Source: an uncultured Polaribacter sp. (GTDB lineage: Bacteria > Bacteroidota > Bacteroidia > Flavobacteriales > Flavobacteriaceae). From it: a DNA stretch of 64,000 nucleotides. A model generated the notes under the pieces. The model did not search any database, was not told the origin of the DNA, and worked only from the letters and a program-made list of their open reading frames with translations. The position numbers were made by a program, and so were the translations under genes. Every line of letters starts with the position of its first letter. Position 1 is the stretch's first letter. Positions 8,909-15,486 of this stretch are shown here, one piece after another. Where the stretch lies: NCBI RefSeq assembly GCF_947501385.1, contig NZ_CANMVP010000010.1, forward strand, positions 1 to 64,000, in the 5' to 3' direction.

Positions 8909-9430
8909 ATGAAAAATTTAAAAAAACTAGGAATTTTAGTATTTGCAATAAGCTTTTTTGCTTCTTGTAATACAGATGAAAAAAAAGCCGTTGCAAACAT
9001 TGAAGCTAAAAGTGGTAGCAATGTTTCTGGAACGGTTACTTTTATTCAAAAAGACGGAATGGTCACGATGAATGCGGAACTTTCTGGACTTTCTGAAGGA
9101 AACCACGCCATTCATATCCACGCTGTTGGAGATTGTTCTGCAGAAGATGGTAAGTCTGCTGGTGGCCATTGGAACCCAACAAACAAAAACCATGGAAAAT
9201 GGATGCAAGAACCTTTTCATATTGGCGATATCGGCAATTTAGTAGTTGGTGCTGAAGGCACAGGAACTATTGAAAGAACAACAAACTTGTGGTCTGTGGG
9301 TGATAGAGACAACGCTAAAAATGTGGTTGGACATGCTATTATTATTCATAAAGGTCCCGATGATTTTAGTTCTCAACCTTCTGGAGCTGCAGGCCCAAGA
9401 ATTGGTTGTGGTGAAATTGTTAGGAAATAA
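8909..9430 (+). CDS. sodC: Cu/Zn superoxide dismutase family lipoprotein
   Basis: A 173-residue envelope protein with lipoprotein signal FASCNT (Cys20). Copper and zinc ligands are visible: HAIHIHAVGDC, then GGHWNPTNKNHGKW, then a VVGHAIIIH block, and a final GCGEI whose Cys should pair with the Cys of VGDC. It converts superoxide to hydrogen peroxide and oxygen outside the cytoplasm. Length and motif order match the bacterial SodC family, here in a lipid-anchored form. It shares an operon with the metallo-hydrolase upstream and ends in a strong intrinsic terminator. Confidence 0.9.
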   Translation: MKNLKKLGILVFAISFFASCNTDEKKAVANIEAKSGSNVSGTVTFIQKDGMVTMNAELSGLSEGNHAIHIHAVGDCSAEDGKSAGGHWNPTNKNHGKWMQEPFHIGDIGNLVVGAEGTGTIERTTNLWSVGDRDNAKNVVGHAIIIHKGPDDFSSQPSGAAGPRIGCGEIVRK

Positions 9431-9451
9431 AATATTTGAAAATATAATTGT

Positions 9452-9481
9452 AAAACCGAGTCTTAAACTCGGTTTTTTTTG
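9452..9481 (+). terminator. intrinsic terminator after sodC
   Basis: An 8-bp stem (AACCGAGT / ACTCGGTT) with a 5-nt loop is followed by a run of eight T. It lies 22 bp past the sodC stop codon. Confidence 0.9.
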
Positions 9482-9579
9482 TTACAAAAAATGGAACTGT
9501 GTTATTACGCTATTAATTTAAATACAATAAGTACTACGAATTAAATTAACAAAGTTTCCTTATAATTCAACTTTTTCAT

Positions 9580-9587
9580 TATCTTTG
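9580..9587 (+). promoter_or_regulatory. -7 element TATCTTTG of the toxin-antitoxin module
   Basis: A perfect TAnnTTTG box lies 27 bp before the original toxin start codon at 9615. No clear -33 TTTG is present at the right spacing. Confidence 0.55.
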
Positions 9588-9614
9588 TTATAAGTTAAAC
9601 CACAAAAAAGTCAA

Positions 9615-9946
9615 ATGAAACCAAAATTTGAGGTAGTTTTCTTGAGCAGGCTATTGATTTCATGTCTAAATTAGATGCAAAAGCAAAAAAGAAAATCTAC
9701 TATAATTTAGATAAAGCAAAACTCGAAAACGATTCAAAGCTGTTTAAAAAGCTAACTGACGATATTTGGGAATTCAGAACACTTTATCAAAGTATTCAAT
9801 ACAGATTATTTGCCTTTTGGGATAAAACTAATAAAACCGAAACACTTGAACTATGTGCACACGGAATGATTAAAAAAGTAAGTAAAGTACCAAAATCGGA
9901 AATTGAAAAAGCATTGAAAATTAGAGCAGAGTATTTTGATAAATAA
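9615..9946 (+). pseudogene. RelE/HigB-type toxin gene with a 1-nt deletion near its 5' end
   Basis: The ATG at 9615 opens MKPKFEVVFL, the family's usual N-terminus, but the frame then breaks. Adding one G after TTCTTG (about 9644) would give MKPKFEVVFLEQAIDF and run directly into the long frame from the ATG at 9662. That long frame encodes 94 residues with the family signature IWEFRTLYQ, QYRLFAFWDK and a HGMIKKVSKVP tail. Family toxins are ribosome-dependent mRNA endonucleases. Either the toxin is inactivated, or translation starts at 9662 and drops the first 16 residues (a core beta strand). The antitoxin gene follows after 10 nt. A sequencing error is the main alternative. Confidence 0.75.
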
Positions 9947-9956
9947 ACTCAACGTT

Positions 9957-10283
9957 ATGGCAAAAAAGAAAATAAAAATGATGACACTTGACCAAATGAA
10001 GGACAAGGACATTGGAAAAGTTGGAACACAAGAACGAGACAAATACGAGTTTGATCTACGAATGGAAGTTCTTGGTGATATGATTAAGTCTGTTCGAAAA
10101 GAACGCAAATTGACTCAAGAGCAACTTGGCAAACTCATTGGGGTACAAAAATCACAGATTTCAAAACTCGAAAATAATACAAAAAATGTAACTATCGAGA
10201 CGATTTTAAAAGTGTTTCGAGCTTTAAAAGCCAATGTAAAATTTAGTGTAGAAATGAACGAATCAGAATTTAAAGTCGCATAA
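9957..10283 (+). CDS. HigA-like XRE-family antitoxin
   Basis: The start at 9957 (MAKKKIKMMTLDQMKD) is chosen over an in-frame ATG at 9936 that overlaps the toxin stop. The product is 108 residues with an N-terminal toxin-binding segment and a helix-turn-helix at about residues 55-85 (LTQEQLGKLIGVQKSQISKL). It should bind the toxin and repress its own promoter. The antitoxin frame is intact while the toxin's is not, the pattern expected when the toxin is lost first. A bidirectional terminator follows. Confidence 0.85.
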   Translation: MAKKKIKMMTLDQMKDKDIGKVGTQERDKYEFDLRMEVLGDMIKSVRKERKLTQEQLGKLIGVQKSQISKLENNTKNVTIETILKVFRALKANVKFSVEMNESEFKVA

Positions 10284-10342
10284 ACACCTCTATATAACCG
10301 TGTATAAAAAACTATACATTAGTATTTAAAAAAATTAGCAAA

Positions 10343-10372
10343 AAAAATCCCAAACTTTAATTTGGGATTTTT
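10343..10372. terminator. bidirectional intrinsic terminator
   Basis: A 12-bp perfect stem (AAAAATCCCAAA / TTTGGGATTTTT) with a 6-nt loop. A and T runs on either side let it serve both the antitoxin gene on the plus strand and the thioredoxin-like gene on the minus strand. Confidence 0.85.
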
Positions 10373-10394
10373 CAATTAAATAAAATTTTAGAAT

Positions 10395-11000
10395 TTACTG
10401 CACTTTTATAGAACATCCGATGGCTCTCGTTTCGGTTTTTGATATTTTTTTTCCAGCCAATAAAGCATCTAAAGCATTCTCTACATACTTTTCTGTAACC
10501 TTGTCTGGATTTCTAGCACTGTTATCAATTGCACCAATGTATTGTACTTTTAGGTCGTTTTTAGTCACAATATATACATGTGGTGTTTTTGTAGCTCCAA
10601 ATTTTGGATACACTTTCTGCCCTTCATCTAACAAATAAGGAAACCGAAACCCTTTTTCTTTGGCTCTTATTTTCATTTTGTCAAAACTATCATCAGGCAC
10701 CGCAACAGGATCATTAGGATTGATTGCAATTACAGGAAAGCCTTTGTTTTCATATTTCTTGTTCAAAGCAATAATTCTGTCTTCGTTTGCCACAGAATAG
10801 GGGCATGTATTACAAGTAAAAATAATAACGAAGCCTTTTGCTTCTTCATAATCTGCCAAAGAAATCATTTCGCCATCTATATTTTTAAGCGCAAAGTCTT
10901 CAATAGTGTCTCCTACTTTGTAACCATCATTTGTTTTCAATGTAAATGCTGCCGTAACTGCAAAAACACAAAGGAATAGTGTTAATTTTAGTACTTTCAT
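10395..11000 (-). CDS. exported peroxiredoxin-like (PRX-like) thioredoxin-fold protein
   Basis: The 201-residue product has a signal peptide (hydrophobic to about residue 19) and a thioredoxin fold with FTCNTCPYS, a CxxC at Cys63/Cys66. Further blocks are FPYLLDEGQ, the cis-Pro segment TKTPHVYI, and a third conserved Cys in AIGCS at the C-terminus. Such proteins are annotated as AhpC/TSA or redoxin family and probably reduce disulfides or peroxides in the periplasm. The same domain, including IGCS, forms the first half of the fusion at 61283-62476. The TlpA-like gene 181 bp upstream on the same strand corresponds to the second half of that fusion. Confidence 0.8.
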   Translation of the reverse strand: MKVLKLTLFLCVFAVTAAFTLKTNDGYKVGDTIEDFALKNIDGEMISLADYEEAKGFVIIFTCNTCPYSVANEDRIIALNKKYENKGFPVIAINPNDPVAVPDDSFDKMKIRAKEKGFRFPYLLDEGQKVYPKFGATKTPHVYIVTKNDLKVQYIGAIDNSARNPDKVTEKYVENALDALLAGKKISKTETRAIGCSIKVQ

Positions 11001-11040
11001 CGTTTTATAGTTTTAAAAGGTTTATAATTAAAAAAGGTTT

Positions 11041-11130
11041 CTTGAAGTAAACTTCAAGATATCCTCTAAAATTGTCATTCTCATGAACCTTGCCTGCAGC
11101 AGGCAGGAACGGGAATCTAAATAAAGAATT
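11041..11130. repeat. palindromic intergenic repeats, copy A
   Basis: It begins with a perfect inverted repeat CTTGAAGT/ACTTCAAG (11041-11058). The second part, 11071-11130, carries TGCCTGCAGCAGGCA and GGAACGGGAATCTAAA, and it recurs inverted at about 42500-42558 with few differences. It lies between two thioredoxin-fold genes. Confidence 0.75.
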
Positions 11131-11181
11131 TTTTAGTTTACAATTAAATACAAAATTCAAACTGAAAACATGTTTATAATT

Positions 11182-11730
11182 TCATTCCAAAATATTTGGC
11201 TTCAAAAAATTCTTTATTTCTGTTTCTAGAGTTTTATAGTCAAAAGATTGTTCGTAAAACTTTCTTTTATGTTTGTTGTAAATAAGGGTTGCTGGTATTG
11301 CGCCAGACCAAGTGGAATCGATGGCTTTGATCCAAACATCTTCATTGATATCGTCTAACAACACCACTTTAGATTGTAAATTTTTCTTTTTTATAAACGG
11401 AATTAGTTTCTTGGCTACTTGCTTCGGAAAATCTAAACTCACCAGTAAAACTTCAACATTTTTATCAGCATATTCTTTTCCCAATTTTTCAAATTCTGGC
11501 AATTCTTTTACACAAGGTCCGCACCAAGTTGCCCAAAAATTAACGACGTAAATTTTATCATCCTTTTTTTCTAACAAAGGTTTTAACTCTTCATACGTAT
11601 ATGACTTTACAGTAGTTTGTAAATTGGTTTGTAAAGAAATTTTAGGGCTTTCAACATTTTTAACAACTTCCTTTTTACAAGAAATGAATCCTAAAAAAAT
11701 TAAACCAAGCAGTATGCCTTTTGTTTTCAT
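11182..11730 (-). CDS. TlpA-like thioredoxin-family lipoprotein
   Basis: A 182-residue protein with lipoprotein signal FISCKK (Cys18). The active site is NFWATWCGPCVKELPEF, the typical WCxxC of TlpA/ResA-like periplasmic thiol:disulfide reductases, and the cis-Pro lies in GAIPATLIY. It probably keeps substrate cysteines reduced on the periplasmic side. The peroxiredoxin-like gene follows on the same strand after a 181-bp gap with repeats, so the two may not share a transcript. Its domain matches residues about 255-395 of the fusion in the polysaccharide cluster. Confidence 0.85.
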   Translation of the reverse strand: MKTKGILLGLIFLGFISCKKEVVKNVESPKISLQTNLQTTVKSYTYEELKPLLEKKDDKIYVVNFWATWCGPCVKELPEFEKLGKEYADKNVEVLLVSLDFPKQVAKKLIPFIKKKNLQSKVVLLDDINEDVWIKAIDSTWSGAIPATLIYNKHKRKFYEQSFDYKTLETEIKNFLKPNILE

Positions 11731-11950
11731 TTTATAAATTTACAGAATAATTAGAAACCAACGTGTTAATTAACTGATTCTTAACATAAAAAAACATACA
11801 GAGGCTAGCCCATAAAAGACCTAATTTTATAGATATTTATTTTTTTTGTGTAAATGTAAGACACAGATTTCACAAATTCGCAAAGATCTTGATCGCTATT
11901 ATCGCGTTAAATTTACGAATTCCTTCCTTCAAAGAATTAAAAAGTTTTGC

Positions 11951-12733
11951 TTAGCAAAAAATATCATTCAATATTTTTGCCAAACGAATACCTCCAATTT
12001 GCAGTTGGTCTCTTAAAGTATCTAAATGGTCGTAAGAGTATTTGTAACGTAAATTCTCACCAACTTTTACAGAATGATACACTTCTTTTGTAATTTCATG
12101 TACCTCATCTACCCATGCTACGACAGATCCTTTTTCGATGGCTTCAATTTGTTTTTTAGACAAATCTTTTGCGTTGTTTGCCAATTCTACATAGCTCATA
12201 TTCCATGTTTCAATCATTTTCGTATCCCAAACTGCGTGTAAATTTGTTCCTTCTCCAAACCATTGCACTTGTATGGAGTTTCCTCCTTTATCTTCTCTTC
12301 TTCCAATATGCATCGGTTGATGTAAATCGCCCACAAAATGCACCAACATTTTTAAAAAGAACGCTTTGTCTTCTGTAGAACTGTTTTTATCCTTTAAAAC
12401 CGTGATGCATTTCTGAATTCCAGAAACTAAATCTCCTTTCGGATTTTTCTTTGCAGTTGCATAGGTTTCATCCAAATCCATATTTATATAATGCCAAGGA
12501 TAGTATTCGCTGTATTTTCTATCAGATTTTATTTCATCAGCAAAAGTAGAAACAAAGGCCAAACTTTCTCCTTTTAACAACTTATTAACCGCTTTCTTTG
12601 CTTTTTTAGAGAGATGACTTTCGGCAATTTTACCAGTAACTCGATGTCCGTTTTGTCCCCAAAAAACAGTATCTTCTTTTGTAGACTTCGAAAAAAACAA
12701 TACAGATATAAATAGAAATAATTTGATTCTCAT
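11951..12733 (-). CDS. S1/P1-type single-strand nuclease
   Basis: A 260-residue exported protein. After the signal peptide comes WGQNGHRVTG (residues 25-34), the N-terminal Trp and His of the tri-zinc site; PWHYINMD, HFVGDLHQPMH and NLHAVWDT supply the remaining zinc ligands. These enzymes cut single-stranded DNA and RNA and remove 3' phosphates; a periplasmic or secreted nutrient-scavenging role is likely. In fungal S1 nuclease the mature protein starts at this Trp; here cleavage would fall just before residue 25, although a conventional Ala-X-Ala site is not evident. Confidence 0.88.
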   Translation of the reverse strand: MRIKLFLFISVLFFSKSTKEDTVFWGQNGHRVTGKIAESHLSKKAKKAVNKLLKGESLAFVSTFADEIKSDRKYSEYYPWHYINMDLDETYATAKKNPKGDLVSGIQKCITVLKDKNSSTEDKAFFLKMLVHFVGDLHQPMHIGRREDKGGNSIQVQWFGEGTNLHAVWDTKMIETWNMSYVELANNAKDLSKKQIEAIEKGSVVAWVDEVHEITKEVYHSVKVGENLRYKYSYDHLDTLRDQLQIGGIRLAKILNDIFC

Positions 12734-12787
12734 TTTTAGTTTTTAAAATTAATTTTCAGCTAAATTATAAAATTAAAGACAATAAAA

Positions 12788-12820
12788 TTTGGAAAAGTAA
12801 AAAAATATAATGTATCTTTA
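12788..12820 (+). promoter_or_regulatory. TTTG-N21-TATCTTTA promoter
   Basis: TTTG at 12788-12791 and TATCTTTA at 12813-12820 are separated by 21 bp, close to the Bacteroidota arrangement. The box lies 35 bp before the SPFH gene start. Confidence 0.55.
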
Positions 12821-12855
12821 TGATATCAATTTAATATCAAACTAAATCATACATA

Positions 12856-13716
12856 ATGAAAGCAGAAAAAATTATCAAACCAGCCAATGGTTATCTAATG
12901 TTAGCAATTGTTCTTATTCTTTTCTTTGGAAGTATTGCCCTCTCCATTCAACAAGAAAATGCAGTGTACCTCATCATCTCAGTAATTAGTTTTGTGGGAT
13001 TATTTGGTTTTATTTTAGTAAATCCGAACACTTCTAAAGTGGTTTTACTATTCGGAAAATATATGGGAACTATTAAAGACAATGGTTTGTATTGGGCAAA
13101 TCCGTTTTTTAGAAAGAAAACAATTTCTCTAAGAGCAAGTAATTTTGACAGTGAACGTTTAAAAGTGAATGACAAATTAGGAAACCCTGTAATGATTTCT
13201 ACCATTTTAGTTTGGCGTGTTACAAATACCTATAAAGCTGCTTTTGATGTAGATAATTATGAAAATTTTGTACGCGTACAAACAGATGCTGCCGTTAGAA
13301 AGTTAGCAAGTATGTATCCTTATGATAATTTTGCTGATGAAGGTCATGATGAAGATATTACGCTTCGTTCTAGTGTAAATGAGGTTTCTGAAGCTTTAGA
13401 AAAAGAAATTGATGAACGTTTAACCATTGCAGGAATTGAAGTTCTTGAAGCTAGAATTGGATATTTAGCCTACGCAAATGAAATTGCTTCTGCAATGCTA
13501 AAAAGACAACAAGCAACAGCCATTGTAGCGGCAAGACATAAAATTGTACAAGGTGCTGTGGAAATGGTAGAAATGGCATTGGCAGAATTGAGTAGAAAGA
13601 AAATTGTTGATTTAGATGATGAGCGCAAAGCAGCAATGGTAAGTAATCTATTGGTTATTTTATGTGGAGACAAAGAAGCTTCACCGGTTGTAAATGCAGG
13701 AACTTTAAGTCATTAA
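12856..13716 (+). CDS. SPFH/Band 7 domain membrane protein
   Basis: The 286-residue protein has two hydrophobic segments at about residues 15-32 and 38-56, then an SPFH domain (GLYWANPF, RASNFDSERLKVND, VWRVTNTYKAAF). An alpha-helical region follows with QQATAIVAARHKIV, typical of flotillin/stomatin-like oligomers. Such proteins scaffold membrane microdomains or regulate proteases and channels; no partner protease of the NfeD type is next to it. The two following genes, on the same strand, encode a small membrane protein and an alpha/beta hydrolase and may belong to the same transcript. Confidence 0.85.
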   Translation: MKAEKIIKPANGYLMLAIVLILFFGSIALSIQQENAVYLIISVISFVGLFGFILVNPNTSKVVLLFGKYMGTIKDNGLYWANPFFRKKTISLRASNFDSERLKVNDKLGNPVMISTILVWRVTNTYKAAFDVDNYENFVRVQTDAAVRKLASMYPYDNFADEGHDEDITLRSSVNEVSEALEKEIDERLTIAGIEVLEARIGYLAYANEIASAMLKRQQATAIVAARHKIVQGAVEMVEMALAELSRKKIVDLDDERKAAMVSNLLVILCGDKEASPVVNAGTLSH

Positions 13717-13770
13717 GAGCTCATCTTCATCTTCCCAAAGGGAAGAAACTCAAATCTAAAAGAATAATTA

Positions 13771-14274
13771 ATGAGAATTTTCAAAGAAGAACAGTGTTTT
13801 ACACAACCTTGGTTACTAGTTCTTTTGACGGTAAGCGTCATTGTTCCTATTGTTACCGTCTTTCAAGAATATTTTAAAGAAGATACTAAAATATCTACGA
13901 ATAGTTTTCTAATTAGCATCGTGGCAATTGTTGCATCTGTCGCTTTGATTTTCTTTTTCAAATTAAAAACTAGAATCGATGAAACTGGTATTCATTATCA
14001 ATTTTTTCCGTTTCATTTAAAGCTTAAAAGTATCAAATGGAATGACATTGAAATGGCCACGGTAAGAAAATATGACCCTATTGGTGAATATGGTGGCTGG
14101 GGAGTAAAAGGTGGTTTTCTTTGGAACAAGAAAAAAGGAAGATGCATGAATGTTTCTGGCAATCTTGGCATTCAATTAGAATTAAAAAATGGCAAGAAAT
14201 TATTAATAGGAACCCAAAAAAAAGAGGAAGCTATAAATGTTTTAAAAACATATAAAGAAAAAAATAATGATTAA
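13771..14274 (+). CDS. two-helix membrane protein with PH-like C-terminal region, unknown function
   Basis: 167 residues with two membrane helices at about 14-32 and 46-63, then a soluble part containing TRIDETGIHYQF, KWNDIEMATVRKY and a GYGGWGVKGG-like glycine-rich stretch (EYGGWGVKGGFLW). This layout resembles bacterial PH-domain-like membrane proteins, an inference from pattern only. Its stop codon overlaps the start of the alpha/beta hydrolase gene by 8 nt, so translation is probably coupled. Confidence 0.7.
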   Translation: MRIFKEEQCFTQPWLLVLLTVSVIVPIVTVFQEYFKEDTKISTNSFLISIVAIVASVALIFFFKLKTRIDETGIHYQFFPFHLKLKSIKWNDIEMATVRKYDPIGEYGGWGVKGGFLWNKKKGRCMNVSGNLGIQLELKNGKKLLIGTQKKEEAINVLKTYKEKNND

Positions 14275-15190
14275 AGTTCTTACCTATTTAACAGTCTATA
14301 TATTTAGTATTCTAGTGACAATCGCTCAAATAAAGACCGAAGAAATCACCATTCATAATATGGCAATTCAATTACCCGGAACGCTTAGCTATTCTCAAGA
14401 AAATACGCCGCTAATTATATGGGTTCATGGTTCTGGTCAGATAGATAGAAATGGAAATCAACCCGCACAAAATGTAAAAGCAAATTACATTCAACAGTTT
14501 AGAGATGCTATAAACAAAGAAAATATTGCTTTTTTTAGTTATGATAAAAGAACTGCAAACCCTAATAATAAAAATTTTCTAAAAGACACACAAGTTCTAG
14601 ATTTTGCCTATGATGCAGAAGAAGTGGTTAATTATTTTAAGAAAGACAAACGTTTTTCTGAAATTATTTTAATTGGTCATAGCCAAGGTTCATTAGTTGC
14701 TATGTTGGCTTCAGAAAAAGTTGATACATATATTTCTATTGCAGGTGCAGGAGAAACTGTTGATCAAACAATTATAAAACAAGTTACAGCACAAAGTATT
14801 GAATTTGGTGAAATTGCTAAAGCACATTTTAAAGAACTAAAAGAAACAGGAACGGTAGAAAATGTAAATCCTAATTTAATTTCAATTTTTGCGAAACCAA
14901 ATCAAGCATTTTGGAGTTCTTGGATTTCTTTAGATCCTGTTGAAGAAATTAAGAAGCTACAAATTCCAGTACTAATTTTAAATGGTGATAAAGATCTACA
15001 GGTCCAAATTGAAGATGCAAATAATTTAAAAGCTGCAAAACCAACTGCAGAACTCGTGATTATAAAAAACATGAATCATGTTCTAAAGAATATCCAAAAA
15101 GACGAAGACAATTTAACATCTTATTTTTCATCAGAATTTGCAATTTCAGAAGCACTAATACGTACAGTAGTTTCATTTGTAAAAAAATAA
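14267..15190 (+). CDS. exported alpha/beta hydrolase
   Basis: A 307-residue protein with an N-terminal signal segment. The oxyanion block is VHGSGQIDRNGNQ (54-66) and the nucleophile elbow is GHSQGS with Ser139. The acid is probably the Asp in LNGDKDLQV (about 239), with the His in KNMNHVL near 272. It is an esterase or lipase-like hydrolase; the substrate is unknown. It overlaps the upstream membrane protein gene by 8 nt, and an Arc-like gene starts 1 nt after its stop. Confidence 0.8.
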   Translation: MIKVLTYLTVYIFSILVTIAQIKTEEITIHNMAIQLPGTLSYSQENTPLIIWVHGSGQIDRNGNQPAQNVKANYIQQFRDAINKENIAFFSYDKRTANPNNKNFLKDTQVLDFAYDAEEVVNYFKKDKRFSEIILIGHSQGSLVAMLASEKVDTYISIAGAGETVDQTIIKQVTAQSIEFGEIAKAHFKELKETGTVENVNPNLISIFAKPNQAFWSSWISLDPVEEIKKLQIPVLILNGDKDLQVQIEDANNLKAAKPTAELVIIKNMNHVLKNIQKDEDNLTSYFSSEFAISEALIRTVVSFVKK

Positions 15191-15191
15191 C

Positions 15192-15356
15192 ATGGCAAAG
15201 AAAAAAGCTTTCGCGTTGCGAGTAAATGAAGACATGATAAAAGCCATTGAAAAATGGGCTGCAGATGAGTTTCGTTCTACAAACGGGCAGATAGAGTGGA
15301 TGTTAATGCAGTCTTTAAAAGACGCTAAAAGAGAACCTAAAAAAAAGGAAGAATAA
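15192..15356 (+). CDS. Arc-family ribbon-helix-helix DNA-binding protein
   Basis: This 54-residue gene is easily missed because of its length. It begins MAKKKAFALRVNEDM and continues with AIEKWAADEFRSTNGQIEWML, the beta strand and two helices of an Arc/MetJ-type ribbon-helix-helix repressor. The start ATG follows the hydrolase stop by 1 nt and the stop abuts a 46-bp palindrome. It probably acts as a dimeric local repressor; the target is not evident. I recognise the same small protein from other flavobacteria. Confidence 0.8.
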   Translation: MAKKKAFALRVNEDMIKAIEKWAADEFRSTNGQIEWMLMQSLKDAKREPKKKEE

Positions 15357-15402
15357 TTCTCATCAATAGGAATGGGCTTAAGCCCATTCCTATTGATGAG
15401 AA
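15357..15402. terminator. 46-bp perfect palindrome, likely terminator/repeat
   Basis: Two 23-nt arms meet at GGGCTTAAGCCC without a loop, immediately after the Arc-like stop codon. No long T run follows in either direction. The sequence can fold into a long RNA hairpin that may end the upstream transcript. The GGGCTTAAGCCC core is also a type of element seen repeated in flavobacterial genomes. Confidence 0.75.
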
Positions 15403-15486
15403 TGTTAAAAAAACGCTCAACTTTTATAGAGCGTTATCTATTTTGTATCTTGTTCGCTATTATTTAAAATCGACAAACCTACTATA

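Noticed and set aside
9636..9660. Programmed frameshift site in the toxin gene
   Set aside because: The sequence around TTTTCTTG does not fit the X XXY YYZ slippery pattern in frame and no downstream stem is obvious; a simple deletion explains it better.
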